64,000 nt of DNA from Shewanella litorisediminis (GCF_016834455.1 NZ_CP069213.1:3387501-3451500), one strand, 5' to 3'. Numbered from the stretch's first letter, positions 26,282-35,010 are shown. The notes: generated from the letters alone by a model not told the origin. Program-made: numbers and translations.

Positions 26282-26701
26282 ATGCAAGTCAAAGACATCA
26301 TGACCCCCAACCCTGTCTGCATCAGCGAGGGGGCCAGCCTCAAGGATGCACATCTGCTGATGCAATCCCGTGGGGTGCGCCACCTGCCGGTGGTGGGAGA
26401 ACAGGATGGCCACTACAAGGGCATTCTTACCCACAAAAAAATGATTTCGACTATCGTCAGCCTGCTGAACAAGTATGGTCAGGGCGCACTCGAGCGCAAG
26501 GAGCGGCAATATCTGGTGAGTGACCTGATGGACAAAGACGCCCAGCGCCTGAGCGACGATGAGCCATTGGCGGTGGTGGTTGACTACTTTATAGAGAACA
26601 AGCTGGGTTGCCTGCCGGTGGTGGACGGCGAGCAAAAGGTGCAGGGGATAGTCACCTCCTCTGACTTTGTGAAGCTGTGCAAAAACCTGCTTTCAAAATA
26701 A
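26282..26701 (+). CDS. Two-CBS-domain protein
   Basis: A 139-residue protein made of two CBS motifs: VKDIMTPNPVCISEGASLKDAHLLMQ with HLPVVGEQ, and VSDLMDKDAQRLSDDEPLAVVVDYFIENKLGCLPVV. I start it at ATG 26282 because GGAGGACGCT directly precedes it; an ATG at 26270 lies on that ribosome site. CBS pairs bind adenine nucleotides as energy or redox sensors. There is no catalytic domain, so it must act on a partner. Its stop overlaps the terminator of the opposing lrg operon. Confidence 0.9.
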   Translation: MQVKDIMTPNPVCISEGASLKDAHLLMQSRGVRHLPVVGEQDGHYKGILTHKKMISTIVSLLNKYGQGALERKERQYLVSDLMDKDAQRLSDDEPLAVVVDYFIENKLGCLPVVDGEQKVQGIVTSSDFVKLCKNLLSK

Positions 26702-26724
26702 AAAAAAGCCGGCGAAACGCCGGC
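26700..26724 (-). terminator. Terminator of the lrgAB operon
   Basis: On the minus strand GCCGGCG-TTT-CGCCGGC is followed by TTTTTTT. Confidence 0.9.
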
Positions 26725-26749
26725 AAACACACGCAACAAAGGGAAAGGG

Positions 26750-27439
26750 TTATACGAGAAACAGAGCAAACACAGGCGCACCCAGCACCATGGCGATGCC
26801 GGTGAAAATCATGGTGAGGCTGGCCACCACGGCCTCTTCCTCACCGTATTCACGCGCCTTGGCCGCGCCGGCACCGTGAGCCGATGCCCCAAGGGCAACG
26901 CCTCTGGCAAGGGATGAACGCACCCTGCCAAAACGAAACAGCGGCCCGCACAGCAACATACCCACCACACCTGTCATCAACACCACCATGGCCGTTAATT
27001 CGGGCACACCGCCAAAGGCCGTGGTGGCTTCCATGGCAAAGGGGGTGGAGACAGAACGCACCAGCACGCTGTGGCCAATTTCAGGCGGCAGGGCAAAGAG
27101 TTTCACCAGTCCCCAGGACGACACCAGCCCCAGCAGCAAGCCGGCCATCACGCCCAATGTGAGGGTGATGGGGTAGCGGCGGATAAGGGCCCGCTCACGG
27201 TAAATGGGCAGCGCAAAAGCGATGGTGGCAGGCCCCAGCAGGAGCACCAGAAAATGGGTGTACTCGAAATAGCTGGGCAGCGGGATATCCAGCAGCAAGA
27301 CAGCGGCAATAATCAGTAAGGGCGCCAGCAGAATAGGCGCAGCCCACCAGTAGCCCAAGCGGCTATATAACCGCTTGGCACCGTAATAGCCCATCAGGGT
27401 AATCACTAAACTCAGCAGCGCCAGACTGGTATGACTCAT
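26750..27439 (-). CDS. lrgB: LrgB/CidB-family membrane protein
   Basis: A 229-residue inner-membrane protein with about seven hydrophobic segments. LVRSVSTPFAMEATTAFGG and AREYGEEEAVVASLTMIFTGI are the conserved LrgB strings. With LrgA it forms the holin/antiholin-like pair implicated in murein hydrolase control and in pyruvate or glycolate-type transport in other bacteria. Its ATG overlaps the lrgA stop (TAATG), so translation is coupled. Confidence 0.92.
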   Translation of the reverse strand: MSHTSLALLSLVITLMGYYGAKRLYSRLGYWWAAPILLAPLLIIAAVLLLDIPLPSYFEYTHFLVLLLGPATIAFALPIYRERALIRRYPITLTLGVMAGLLLGLVSSWGLVKLFALPPEIGHSVLVRSVSTPFAMEATTAFGGVPELTAMVVLMTGVVGMLLCGPLFRFGRVRSSLARGVALGASAHGAGAAKAREYGEEEAVVASLTMIFTGIAMVLGAPVFALFLV

Positions 27440-27882
27440 TACAGGCGCCCTCCGGCGCGGGCCAGGTGTAAGCCACGCTCAAACTTAAAGGCCTTGTCCA
27501 CCACCCAGGCGGTGCCCAACAGCACGGTTACGCTGCCCGCCACCAAAAAGCCCAGCATGCGGGCGCCATATTGCTCAATCATGGCTTCATACTGAATGAC
27601 TGAGATCACCGGCGGAATGAAAAACAGCAGCAGGTCCCCCAGCAGCCAGGCCGCACCGGCCTGCAGGGCCTTTTCGGGCACCCACTTAAGCGACAAAAGC
27701 GCCAGCAATACACCGAGCCCCACCACGCCGCCGGGCACCGGCAGCGCAAAATACAGCACCAGCCCATGGGCGAGCCAGGCGAGCAAACAGATAGCCGCCG
27801 CCTGCAGCAGGGTCAGGCTGGCCCTTTTGGCACCGGATTTGAGTCTGACTTTGCCTTCACTGAGGGTCATGGTGGCTATCAC
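27439..27882 (-). CDS. lrgA: LrgA/CidA-family membrane protein
   Basis: A 147-residue protein with four hydrophobic helices. The family strings PVPGGVVGLGVLLALL and LLGDLLLFFIPPVISVIQYEAM are clear. Start at GTG 27882 or at ATG 27870; neither has a good ribosome site. The first 22 residues are basic, consistent with a cytoplasmic N terminus. It is divergent from a LysR-type regulator at 27974, the usual CidR/LrgAB arrangement. Confidence 0.9.
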   Translation of the reverse strand: MIATMTLSEGKVRLKSGAKRASLTLLQAAAICLLAWLAHGLVLYFALPVPGGVVGLGVLLALLSLKWVPEKALQAGAAWLLGDLLLFFIPPVISVIQYEAMIEQYGARMLGFLVAGSVTVLLGTAWVVDKAFKFERGLHLARAGGRL

Positions 27883-27973
27883 TGTGAAAAATGGAATGTG
27901 CTTAGTGTAGGTTTGCCATTTGAATAAAAAAAATGAATATTAAGCATAGATAGCATTACTAAAGGATATTTAA

Positions 27974-28882
27974 TTGGATCTCAGGGCCATCAGATACTTT
28001 ATGGAGGTGGTGGATGCCGGTGGCTTTGCCAAGGCCTCAGAGAAGGTGCATCTCACCCAACCGGCGCTGTCAAAGGCGGTACGCCTGCTGGAAGAGAGCC
28101 TGGATCTCCAGCTTATCGAGCGGGGCAAGCGTGGGGTGAATTTACGCCTCACCCCCGCTGGTGAGGTGGTCTATTGCCATGGTTTGGCCCTGCTGGCCAC
28201 CCGTGATGACATGCTGGCCGAGCTTGAAGCCATGCGAAGCCTCAGGGGCGGCCGGCTCAAGTTTGGGCTGGCGCCCCTTGGCAGCGCCGAGCTGTTCGCC
28301 CCTGTCATCGCCCGCTTTCGCAGCCTCTATCCCAAGATTGATATGCAATTGCTTGTGCGCGGCGGCATTGAGCAAACCAATGCGCTGCGCAAAGGCGAGA
28401 TTGAGCTGGCCACCGGCATCACGGCGCTGGACAGCGAATTTGAAGGGCTGCGCATTCGCAAGGACCCTATGGTGGTGGTATTGCCCAAACAGCACAGACT
28501 GGCGCACCGTCGGGAGCTGCGATTGCAGGAGCTGGCCGACACGGCCCAGATTTTGTTTGAGCCGGAATACGCCCTGCATCAGCTGGTGTTTGAGGCCTGT
28601 GAGCGGGCGGGATTTATTCCGGCCAATGTCACCCGGGTCAGCCACCCGGACTTTGGCATTGCCCTGGTGGCCGCCGGTACAGGAGCCATGATATTGCCAA
28701 GCTATATTGCCGAGCGCCACGCGGTGACGGGGGTTATTGCCGTGCCACTGAAAGAAACCGACCTGCACTGGGAGCTGTCGCTCTTCTGGCGCAGAGGCCA
28801 ACCACTCTCCTTTGCGGCAGAGGCCATGATAGCCCTGGTGCGCGAGCGTCTGTCTGGCGCTGTGGATCAGGGGCCGATATAA
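27974..28882 (+). CDS. LysR-type regulator divergent from lrgAB (CidR-like)
   Basis: A 302-residue canonical LysR protein starting at TTG with AAAGGA upstream. The helix-turn-helix is at about residues 17-40 (GFAKASEKVHLTQPALSKAVRLLE), followed by LIERGKRGVNLRLTPAGE. The effector domain starts near residue 90 (LKFGLAPLGSAELFAPVIARF). In Gram-positive bacteria and several proteobacteria the LysR gene next to lrgAB/cidAB controls it in response to acetate-type signals. That link here rests on position only. Confidence 0.88.
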   Translation: MDLRAIRYFMEVVDAGGFAKASEKVHLTQPALSKAVRLLEESLDLQLIERGKRGVNLRLTPAGEVVYCHGLALLATRDDMLAELEAMRSLRGGRLKFGLAPLGSAELFAPVIARFRSLYPKIDMQLLVRGGIEQTNALRKGEIELATGITALDSEFEGLRIRKDPMVVVLPKQHRLAHRRELRLQELADTAQILFEPEYALHQLVFEACERAGFIPANVTRVSHPDFGIALVAAGTGAMILPSYIAERHAVTGVIAVPLKETDLHWELSLFWRRGQPLSFAAEAMIALVRERLSGAVDQGPI

Positions 28883-28908
28883 CCGTTTTCCTGCTGCGCC
28901 ATCCATCA

Positions 28909-29649
28909 TCAGGCCGGGCGCGGCAGGCGCCCTTCCCGATAGAATGCTTCCACTTCATAGTACCGCGGCAGATGCCCCCGGCCGCGTTCGGTAAAGGCGA
29001 GTCTTGCCGGTTCCAGCTGACATATCCAATAAGTCTGGTCCAAAGGCCCGGACGCCATCACACCCGGGTCTGCCACCGCCAGATTGACACCTCCCGGCTC
29101 ACGGGCCGAATAACTGCGGATGAGCTGGCAGTGGCGGTCCAGTAACTGCTGCCCCAGTGCCTGGGTAAAACGATAGTCCTCACCGTGGGTCAGCTGTTGC
29201 TGCAGAGTGCCATCGGCAATTCGGGTGAGATCGGCGCAGCGCACGGCGCTGAGCAACACCCTGAACATCATGTGTTCCGAGTGCAGAACGCCCTGGTAAG
29301 GCACGGCCATGTCCTGCAAAAAGATAAAACGGTAGTAGGCCACCTCGGTCAGACAGGTTTGAGCCGACTCGCTGCCATAAAAAAAACTTGGCATCAGGCG
29401 GGTACCAAAGCGCGAGCCGTGCCTTAAGGGCGGGTAACGAAAGGGCGTTTTCAGCAGATAGTGCAAGTGGGCCGTGCCCTCCCGGTAAGGGGGTTTGGCA
29501 CCGTCCAGCAGGCTTTCCAGCAGCATTTGCTCGTCAAAATTATCGACCAGGCTCAGGGTTGCCGCCTCTTCCTGCGACTCCACCAAACGGTAGCAACTGC
29601 CCTCATAGGGCAAATCGATACACTCAGCCGGGATTGAAAGTAAGTCCAT
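28909..29649 (-). CDS. RES-domain toxin
   Basis: A 246-residue protein with the RES fold. Key strings are YRLVES near the N terminus, RHGSRFGTRLMPSFFYGSES (about 76-95) and TCLTEVAYYRF (about 97-107). The Arg, Tyr/Ser and Glu residues that define the RES active site are present. RES toxins degrade NAD+ or ADP-ribosylate targets and are blocked by an adjacent Xre-type antitoxin. The antitoxin gene is directly upstream, with its stop joined to this ATG (TAAATG). Confidence 0.87.
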   Translation of the reverse strand: MDLLSIPAECIDLPYEGSCYRLVESQEEAATLSLVDNFDEQMLLESLLDGAKPPYREGTAHLHYLLKTPFRYPPLRHGSRFGTRLMPSFFYGSESAQTCLTEVAYYRFIFLQDMAVPYQGVLHSEHMMFRVLLSAVRCADLTRIADGTLQQQLTHGEDYRFTQALGQQLLDRHCQLIRSYSAREPGGVNLAVADPGVMASGPLDQTYWICQLEPARLAFTERGRGHLPRYYEVEAFYREGRLPRPA

Positions 29650-30012
29650 TTACACCTTGCCACGCATGGCATCGAGATATTGATTCACGCTGACCAGCCC
29701 CACCACAGACTTGACCAGCTCCCGGGGAGTGCCCCCCAGTGCATGGTTGGGGCTGTTGAGCCAATGGCGCATAAAGTCCTGCTGGCCGCCCGCCAGGGCA
29801 TAGAGCGAGCGGTACAACCGCACCAACTGCAGCTGCAACTCCCCTTGTTTTGACTCGGGTTTAAAGCCATTGGCGGCATTGCGACTCAGGGTGCTGGGGT
29901 TAACGCCTATGATATGGCTGGCTTCGGCATTGGTCAGTTCCAGCGCCTGACAGGCATGGATAAAGGCCTTGAATAAGACCCCGGATGCTGTGGGTTTGGC
30001 GATAGCTGACAT
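29650..30012 (-). CDS. Xre/MbcA/ParS-type antitoxin
   Basis: A 120-residue antitoxin. The N-terminal half carries an HTH-like segment (LTNAEASHIIGVNPSTLSRNAANGF). The C-terminal half is the toxin-binding domain, with WLNSPNHALGGTPRELVKSVVGLVSVNQYLDAMRG, a standard ending of this family. AGGAG stands upstream of the ATG. Antitoxin-first order and joined codons support co-translation. Twin 11-bp repeats upstream are candidate autoregulatory operators. Confidence 0.9.
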   Translation of the reverse strand: MSAIAKPTASGVLFKAFIHACQALELTNAEASHIIGVNPSTLSRNAANGFKPESKQGELQLQLVRLYRSLYALAGGQQDFMRHWLNSPNHALGGTPRELVKSVVGLVSVNQYLDAMRGKV

Positions 30013-30060
30013 GGTGGGCGCTCCTGACGGTCACTGAAGATATTTTAGCCACCAACAAAG

Positions 30061-30099
30061 TGCATTTGCAAACAACAAAAAAAATTAATGCATTTGCAA
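30061..30099 (-). promoter_or_regulatory. Twin direct repeats upstream of the RES/Xre operon
   Basis: TGCATTTGCAA occurs exactly twice, at 30061-30071 and 30089-30099, spaced 28 bp start to start, 50-90 bases before the antitoxin ATG. Each contains TGCA-NN-TGCA. The spacing suits two dimers on nearly the same face of the DNA. Operator function is inferred. Confidence 0.6.
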
Positions 30100-30253
30100 C
30101 CACGCAAGACCTATATATCTAAATCAGAAACGGATAAAACAGCGTATATATTCAAATTATTTTTGAAACAATAGTCAGTCAAAGCCGATTGTTTTTGCAA
30201 TGGACACCAGTAGAATGCCTGCCATATCCCCCAGCATTTTCGTGGAGAATCCC

Positions 30254-30907
30254 ATGCAGGAACTCAGTTTGCTCGTGCAAAAGCGTCACACCAGCAAGGC
30301 GTTTGACCCTTCCCGGATAATCAGCCCGGAGCAGATTGCCGAACTCAAAACCCTGTTGCAGTTTGCCCCTTCGTCCACCAACTCGCAGCCCTGGCACTTT
30401 GTGCTGGCTTCCACTGCCGAAGGTAAGGCGACCATCGCCAAGGCCACCGAGCAGTTTGCCTTCAACACCCCGAAAATCCTCAATGCCTCCCATGTGGTGG
30501 TGCTCTGTACCAAGACACAAATGGATGAAGAGCACCTGCGCAAAGTACTGGCTCAGGAAAAGGCCGATGGCCGCTTCGCCAGTGACGAAGCCATGCAAAA
30601 TCAGCACAATGGCCGCTCATTCTTCGTCAATATGCACAGATACGAGCTCAAAGACGCCCAGCACTGGATGGAAAAGCAAGTGTATCTGGCGTTGGGAACC
30701 CTGCTTTTGGGTGCGGCTGCGCTGGAAATCGATGCCTGCCCCATTGAGGGCTTTGATGCCACTGCACTGAACAAGGAGCTTGGCCTCAGGGAAAAAGGTT
30801 TGTGCGCTTCTGTGGTTGTGGCCCTGGGTTACCGCTCCGGCGATGACTTCAACGCGGCGCTGCCCAAGTCACGTCTGCCTCAGGCAGAAATTTTTACTGA
30901 GCTCTGA
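30254..30907 (+). CDS. nfsB: Oxygen-insensitive NAD(P)H nitroreductase (NfsB-like)
   Basis: A 217-residue flavoenzyme, the same length as E. coli NfsB. It begins MQELSLLVQKRHTSKAFDPSR and carries FAPSSTNSQPWHF (about 36-48), an FMN-binding signature. GFDATALNKELGLREKGLCASVVVALGYRS completes the FMN site. I choose ATG 30254 because GGAG precedes it; the 18 codons upstream do not match the family. It reduces nitroaromatics and quinones by two-electron steps. It is divergent from the RES/Xre operon. Confidence 0.93.
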   Translation: MQELSLLVQKRHTSKAFDPSRIISPEQIAELKTLLQFAPSSTNSQPWHFVLASTAEGKATIAKATEQFAFNTPKILNASHVVVLCTKTQMDEEHLRKVLAQEKADGRFASDEAMQNQHNGRSFFVNMHRYELKDAQHWMEKQVYLALGTLLLGAAALEIDACPIEGFDATALNKELGLREKGLCASVVVALGYRSGDDFNAALPKSRLPQAEIFTEL

Positions 30908-31046
30908 CATCGAGCGCTGATGCTTGTCGCCCCGGCATATTCCTGTCCTGTCGGGGCAACTTCTTTGTTCATAATTAATTCGCATTTGTCATCCCGTCAC
31001 CCTGTGGCATAGTGGTTCGAGTCACAATTCAGGATGAATCGCGCCT

Positions 31047-31697
31047 ATGCTGCTGCCACCGCTGGTTCCGTTAATCGACAACAATACGACCGAAGTATCA
31101 GCCCACAAAGGCGACAATCCCCTCATCTGGCCCCTGCTCAGTTTGCTGCAAAAGTCGGTGCAGGGATGGAAAGTGCATCACCTCGCCAGCGAACTGCAAT
31201 CCCAGGGCTTGATGCACAACCTGGATCCCGCGCCGGAAAAAGACCTCTTTAAACGTAATTTTTTGCTGATGAATGCCCTGTTTGAGCTGCAGGACATGCT
31301 GCTGCCCAACCAATGGGTGCAAACCCAGGCCATGGATATCCGCATCCTGCGCCTTATCCCGAATGACATCGACCTTATCCAGCATCAGGAAGCGGGGCTG
31401 AAGAGCTATTACCTCGACTGGGGCAATTACGACACCAGCACCAATGTGGTGCGCGAGATGCTTGAATCCTTCTGGACCAGCTACAAAGACTACATCGGTA
31501 TCAATGGCCGGGTGATGCACCTCACCCAGGCACTGCGGGTATTCGAACTCGATGCCAGCGCCAGTGACAGAGACATTCGACGTCAATGGCGCAGGCTGGC
31601 GCTGAAATGGCACCCCGACAGACAGGGCGGCGATGCGGCGCGATTCCGGGAAGTATGTGAAGCCTGGCAGGCGCTGAGGGTACGGGAGTCGGCCTAG
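31047..31697 (+). CDS. DnaJ-related protein with C-terminal J domain
   Basis: A 216-residue protein. The N-terminal 150 residues match the DNAJ-related region (LLPPLVPLID, LFKRNFLLMNALFELQDMLLP). A J domain occupies the last 55 residues: LRVFELDASASDRDIRRQWRRLALKWHPDRQGGDAARFREV. The HPD motif needed to stimulate Hsp70 is intact. The J domain being at the C terminus is usual for this family but opposite to DnaJ. The partner DnaK and client are not evident. Confidence 0.85.
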   Translation: MLLPPLVPLIDNNTTEVSAHKGDNPLIWPLLSLLQKSVQGWKVHHLASELQSQGLMHNLDPAPEKDLFKRNFLLMNALFELQDMLLPNQWVQTQAMDIRILRLIPNDIDLIQHQEAGLKSYYLDWGNYDTSTNVVREMLESFWTSYKDYIGINGRVMHLTQALRVFELDASASDRDIRRQWRRLALKWHPDRQGGDAARFREVCEAWQALRVRESA

Positions 31698-31856
31698 TCA
31701 CCGTCAAGCCATGCCAATTCATCGAAGTTAAGCACAGATCACAGTTACACACGGGCTTTTGCCAGCGGATTCAGAGATAATTAAGCCTTTCCTTTCAAAC
31801 TGTTTTACGTGAACTTTCCAGTTTGAAACTTAACACGCCTGATTCCCGGAGCCATT

Positions 31857-32603
31857 ATGCACAAACGTCTGACGCTGGCAGCCACTCTGGCCGCCCTGCC
31901 ATTTTGCGGCTTTGCCGCCGATTTTGTCGAAGGCAAACATTATGTCCAGGTCTCTGACCAGGCACCCAGCAAGTCACCCAAGGTGACTGAATTTTTCTCT
32001 TTCTACTGCCATAACTGCTTCAACATGGAAGTCATGTACCTGCCCGCCATCAAACAAGGGTTGAAGGAAGGTATCAGCTTTGACACCAAGCATGTGGACT
32101 TTATGAACAGCGACATAGGTACCGAGGTGATGCGTGCGCTGGCAGTGATCCACGGCAGTGACAAGCAAGGCGAGCTGACCCATGCCATGTTTGCCGCCAT
32201 TCAGGGCGCCGACGGTGGTCAGGGCCATCACGACCACAGTGCCCCCGGCCATTCCCACGAGCCTGAAATCAACAGCCGTGACGACATCAAGGCGGTGTTT
32301 GCCAAGTTTGGTATTGACGGCGCCACCTACGACAAGTTGGCCGACAGCAAGGAAACCGATGCCAAGCTGGCACTGTGGCGTCAGCAACAGCAAGCCTTTG
32401 AAGTGCAGTCCGTTCCAAGCTTTGTGGTGAACGATAAGTATCGGGTGAACCTGCAGGAAATCCGTACCCTGGAAGAGCTCAGCGCCCTGATTAACTATCT
32501 GGCCACTGAAAAAGATGCCGCCGAAGACAAGGGTGGCAGCCTGGGTTGGGCGGTGCTCGCCATGCTGGCACTGGCCGCCATGGGTCGCAGACGCCTGGTG
32601 TAA
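31857..32603 (+). CDS. DsbA-like thiol oxidoreductase with GlyGly-CTERM tail
   Basis: A 248-residue exported protein. The signal peptide ends near GFAAD. The mature part is DsbA-like: VTEFFSFYCHNCFNMEV holds the redox motif CHNC (about residues 50-53), and VQSVPSFVVNDKYRVNL the cis-Pro loop. Between them, about residues 121-136, lies a His/Gly-rich insert (GHHDHSAPGHSHEP). The tail EDKGGSLGWAVLAMLALAAMGRRRLV has a Gly-Gly pair, a hydrophobic helix and an Arg cluster, the GlyGly-CTERM signal cleaved by rhombosortase. Such tails are common on type II secreted enzymes, not on DsbA. The site of action may thus be the cell surface. Confidence 0.85.
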   Translation: MHKRLTLAATLAALPFCGFAADFVEGKHYVQVSDQAPSKSPKVTEFFSFYCHNCFNMEVMYLPAIKQGLKEGISFDTKHVDFMNSDIGTEVMRALAVIHGSDKQGELTHAMFAAIQGADGGQGHHDHSAPGHSHEPEINSRDDIKAVFAKFGIDGATYDKLADSKETDAKLALWRQQQQAFEVQSVPSFVVNDKYRVNLQEIRTLEELSALINYLATEKDAAEDKGGSLGWAVLAMLALAAMGRRRLV

Positions 32604-32607
32604 GCCA

Positions 32608-32673
32608 GCCCCGCAGCCCTGAGCCAAACCCAGGGCGCAACCCCAAGCACAGCTCCGCCCTCGCGGGGCTTTT
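32608..32673 (+). terminator. Possible terminator after the DsbA-like gene
   Basis: AGCCCCGC (32608-32615) can pair with GCGGGGCT before TTTTTATT, with a smaller internal hairpin between. The loop is long, so confidence is moderate. Confidence 0.45.
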
Positions 32674-32804
32674 TATTGGCCTCTTTTCCTGGCTAACCTT
32701 TATTGCCCGGCTTTTATTACCCAAGCTTTATTGACCAGTATTCAGCCAAATTCCGCCATCCTTAACCCCCGCGTTACAATTTATAAATAGAAGTAAAACC
32801 ATCT

Positions 32805-32812
32805 AGACGTCT
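32805..32812. promoter_or_regulatory. MetJ box
   Basis: AGACGTCT is a perfect 8-bp MetJ half-operator, preceded by AACCATCT, which matches five of eight positions. It ends three bases before the -35 hexamer, so bound MetJ with S-adenosylmethionine would block RNA polymerase. Confidence 0.7.
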
Positions 32813-32815
32813 AAA

Positions 32816-32844
32816 TTGACAGATGGCTGGCTATCTCATATTCT
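32816..32844 (+). promoter_or_regulatory. Sigma-70 promoter of the NhaC-family gene
   Basis: TTGACA at 32816-32821, a 17-base spacer and TATTCT at 32839-32844. This is a near-consensus promoter about 110 bases ahead of the start codon. Confidence 0.8.
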
Positions 32845-32951
32845 TTCGCCTAAGTTGTCGGGAGATGAAGCCGTAACGACACAAATATTCAGCGAAATCG
32901 TGGTGATGCAGGAAGAACCCGCCATTTCGCCCCCGATAAAGAGAGATAACC

Positions 32952-34289
32952 TTGAATCAATCCCCAGACACTCAGGGCAACGCAAGTGCTGCTTCATTCG
33001 TTGCCCTGCTGCCACTGTTTCTGTTTTTGGCGCTGTTTATTGGCGCCGGTGTGTACTTTAGCGGCCAGGGCGTAGACTTTGCCTTCTATCAGTTGCCCAG
33101 TGTGGTGGCCATTCTGCCCGCCATAGTGCTGGCACTGCTGCTGTCAAAGCAGAAACTGAATCAGGCCATCGACACCTTTATTGGTGGTATTGGCCACAGC
33201 AATATCATTGCCATGTGCTTGATTTACTTGCTTGCGGGTGCCTTTGCCTCGGTGGCCAAGGCCACGGGTGGCGTGGATGCCACGGTCGCCCTCGGCCTGT
33301 CACTCATCCCTTTTGATCTGCTGCTGCCGGGCTTTTTTGTGATTGCAGCCTTTATTGCCACCGCCATGGGCACCTCAATGGGCACCATAGCTGCCGTTGC
33401 GCCCATTGCTCTGGGTGTTTCCCAGGAGGCCGATATTTCGCTGCCGCTGATGGCCGGTGCCATCATTTCCGGCGCCCTCTTCGGCGACAACCTGTCCATC
33501 ATTTCCGATACCACCATCGCCGCAACCCGAACCCAGGGCTGTGACATGAAAGACAAGTTCCGCGAAAACCTGATTTTCGCACTGCCGGCATCACTCATCA
33601 CCCTGCTGGCCTTTGCCCTTGCGGGCCAGGGTGAAGCCAATGTGGCGCCCCAGTCGGTGGATTTCATCAAGGTGCTGCCTTATCTGTGCATCCTGTTTTT
33701 GGCGGTCGCGGGGCTGAACGTATTCGTGGTACTGGGCATTGGGATTCTGCTGGCCGGATTTGTCGGCATGTTCACCACTGACTACAGCTGGGTCAACTTC
33801 AGCAAAGATATCTATGCCGGTTTTGGCAACATGCAGGAAATCTTTATCCTGTCCATGTTGGTGGGAGGCCTTGCCGCGCTGATGCAGCAGCAAGGTGGCC
33901 TTGCCTTTGTCAGCCGTTTTATCGAAAGATTGATTGCCCGTTTTTCCAAGGCGAAGGGCGAAGCCTCCTGCCGCGCGGCCGAACTGGGTATGGCCGGCAT
34001 AGTGTCTTTGACCAATGCCTGTGTCGCCAACAACACTGTCTCCATCGTGATAAGCGGTGATATCGCCCGGGAGCTTGCTCAAAAGCACGGTGTCAGTGCC
34101 AAGCGCAGCGCCAGTGTGCTCGATATCTTTTCCTGTATTGTTCAAGGACTTATTCCGTACGGCGCCCAGGCATTGCTGATAGGCGCAACCTTTGCCATCA
34201 CCCCCCTGGAGGCAGTATCCTATGCATGGTACTGCATGATATTGGCGCTGGTTGCCGTTCTGATTGTGACGTTCAGGAAACGTCACTGA
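32952..34289 (+). CDS. metT: NhaC-family transporter, probable methionine transporter MetT
   Basis: A 445-residue inner-membrane protein with about eleven hydrophobic segments. TGGVDATVALGLSLIP, MGTSMGTIAAVAPIALG and GALFGDNLSIISDTTIAATRTQGC are NhaC-superfamily strings. It starts at TTG with AGAGAG upstream. NhaC antiporters exchange Na+ for H+, but a MetJ-regulated branch in Shewanella and Vibrio was predicted to import methionine (MetT). The MetJ box overlapping a strong promoter supports that reading here. The substrate is inferred from regulation, not from residues. Confidence 0.8.
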   Translation: MNQSPDTQGNASAASFVALLPLFLFLALFIGAGVYFSGQGVDFAFYQLPSVVAILPAIVLALLLSKQKLNQAIDTFIGGIGHSNIIAMCLIYLLAGAFASVAKATGGVDATVALGLSLIPFDLLLPGFFVIAAFIATAMGTSMGTIAAVAPIALGVSQEADISLPLMAGAIISGALFGDNLSIISDTTIAATRTQGCDMKDKFRENLIFALPASLITLLAFALAGQGEANVAPQSVDFIKVLPYLCILFLAVAGLNVFVVLGIGILLAGFVGMFTTDYSWVNFSKDIYAGFGNMQEIFILSMLVGGLAALMQQQGGLAFVSRFIERLIARFSKAKGEASCRAAELGMAGIVSLTNACVANNTVSIVISGDIARELAQKHGVSAKRSASVLDIFSCIVQGLIPYGAQALLIGATFAITPLEAVSYAWYCMILALVAVLIVTFRKRH

Positions 34290-34317
34290 GGATCGGCTGC
34301 CGCCCCCGGGAAACCCT

Positions 34318-35010
34318 ATGACAATCAAAGACAGCAACGACTATGGACAGTTTGATCCTCACCGACTGGTGTTTCATATGTCCATTGGCGGCGTGATGAT
34401 TTGTGCCTTTGGCGCGGCTGTCTCCATCATGTCTGTGCTGGGTACCCTGGGGTGGCAGGTAATCAATCTTCGAATCGACCGTCTGGGGGACTATTTGAGT
34501 TCCCCTCTGGCCTACGTCTATAACATCTGCCTGCTGTTCGCCGGCGCCAGTTTCGTGATTGCCATGCTGGGGCTTTTCAGCATGCGCTATAACAGTTTCA
34601 GCCGCTATATTGCCATCATTGGCGGCTGCACTGGGCTTGGCATCATGCTGCTGGGTATTTATCCCTATAACGACCCCGACTCCCACCGACTGGCTGCGCT
34701 GGTTTTTGTGACCTCAAGTCTTGCCATGTTTGTGCTGCTGATATTTACCCGCCGCAACAATCAGGAACTGTGCAGCTCACCCATGTTCTTTGTGGCCCTG
34801 GTTGGGCTGGCCTCCAGTATTGGTTTGCTCGCGCAGATAGACCCGCAGACCTTGGATTATATGCCCTGTGGCCCGCTGGAAGAGCTCTGTCCGGTGGCCA
34901 TGACCATGTGGATACACACCTCGGCGACCATGCTGGCCGGTATTGGTCTGGCGCTGATGGCCCGCTCCCTTATCCATCAGGCGCTGGAAGAGCGCCGCCT
35001 CAAATCTTGA
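34318..35010 (+). CDS. Six-helix membrane protein, DUF998-like
   Basis: A 230-residue protein with about six hydrophobic segments between residues 18 and 220. It has DYLSSPLAYVYNICLLFAGASFV and GIYPYNDPDSHRLAALVFVTSSLAMF, patterns seen in DUF998 proteins. Function unknown. It lies 28 bases after metT and its TGA overlaps the TTG of the pseudouridine synthase gene, so all three may be one transcript. Confidence 0.72.
   Translation: MTIKDSNDYGQFDPHRLVFHMSIGGVMICAFGAAVSIMSVLGTLGWQVINLRIDRLGDYLSSPLAYVYNICLLFAGASFVIAMLGLFSMRYNSFSRYIAIIGGCTGLGIMLLGIYPYNDPDSHRLAALVFVTSSLAMFVLLIFTRRNNQELCSSPMFFVALVGLASSIGLLAQIDPQTLDYMPCGPLEELCPVAMTMWIHTSATMLAGIGLALMARSLIHQALEERRLKS

Noticed and set aside
34770..35006. 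N-terminal extension of the pseudouridine synthase
   Set aside because: It overlaps the DUF998-like gene and has no S4-domain similarity; TTG 35007 starts at the S4 domain.
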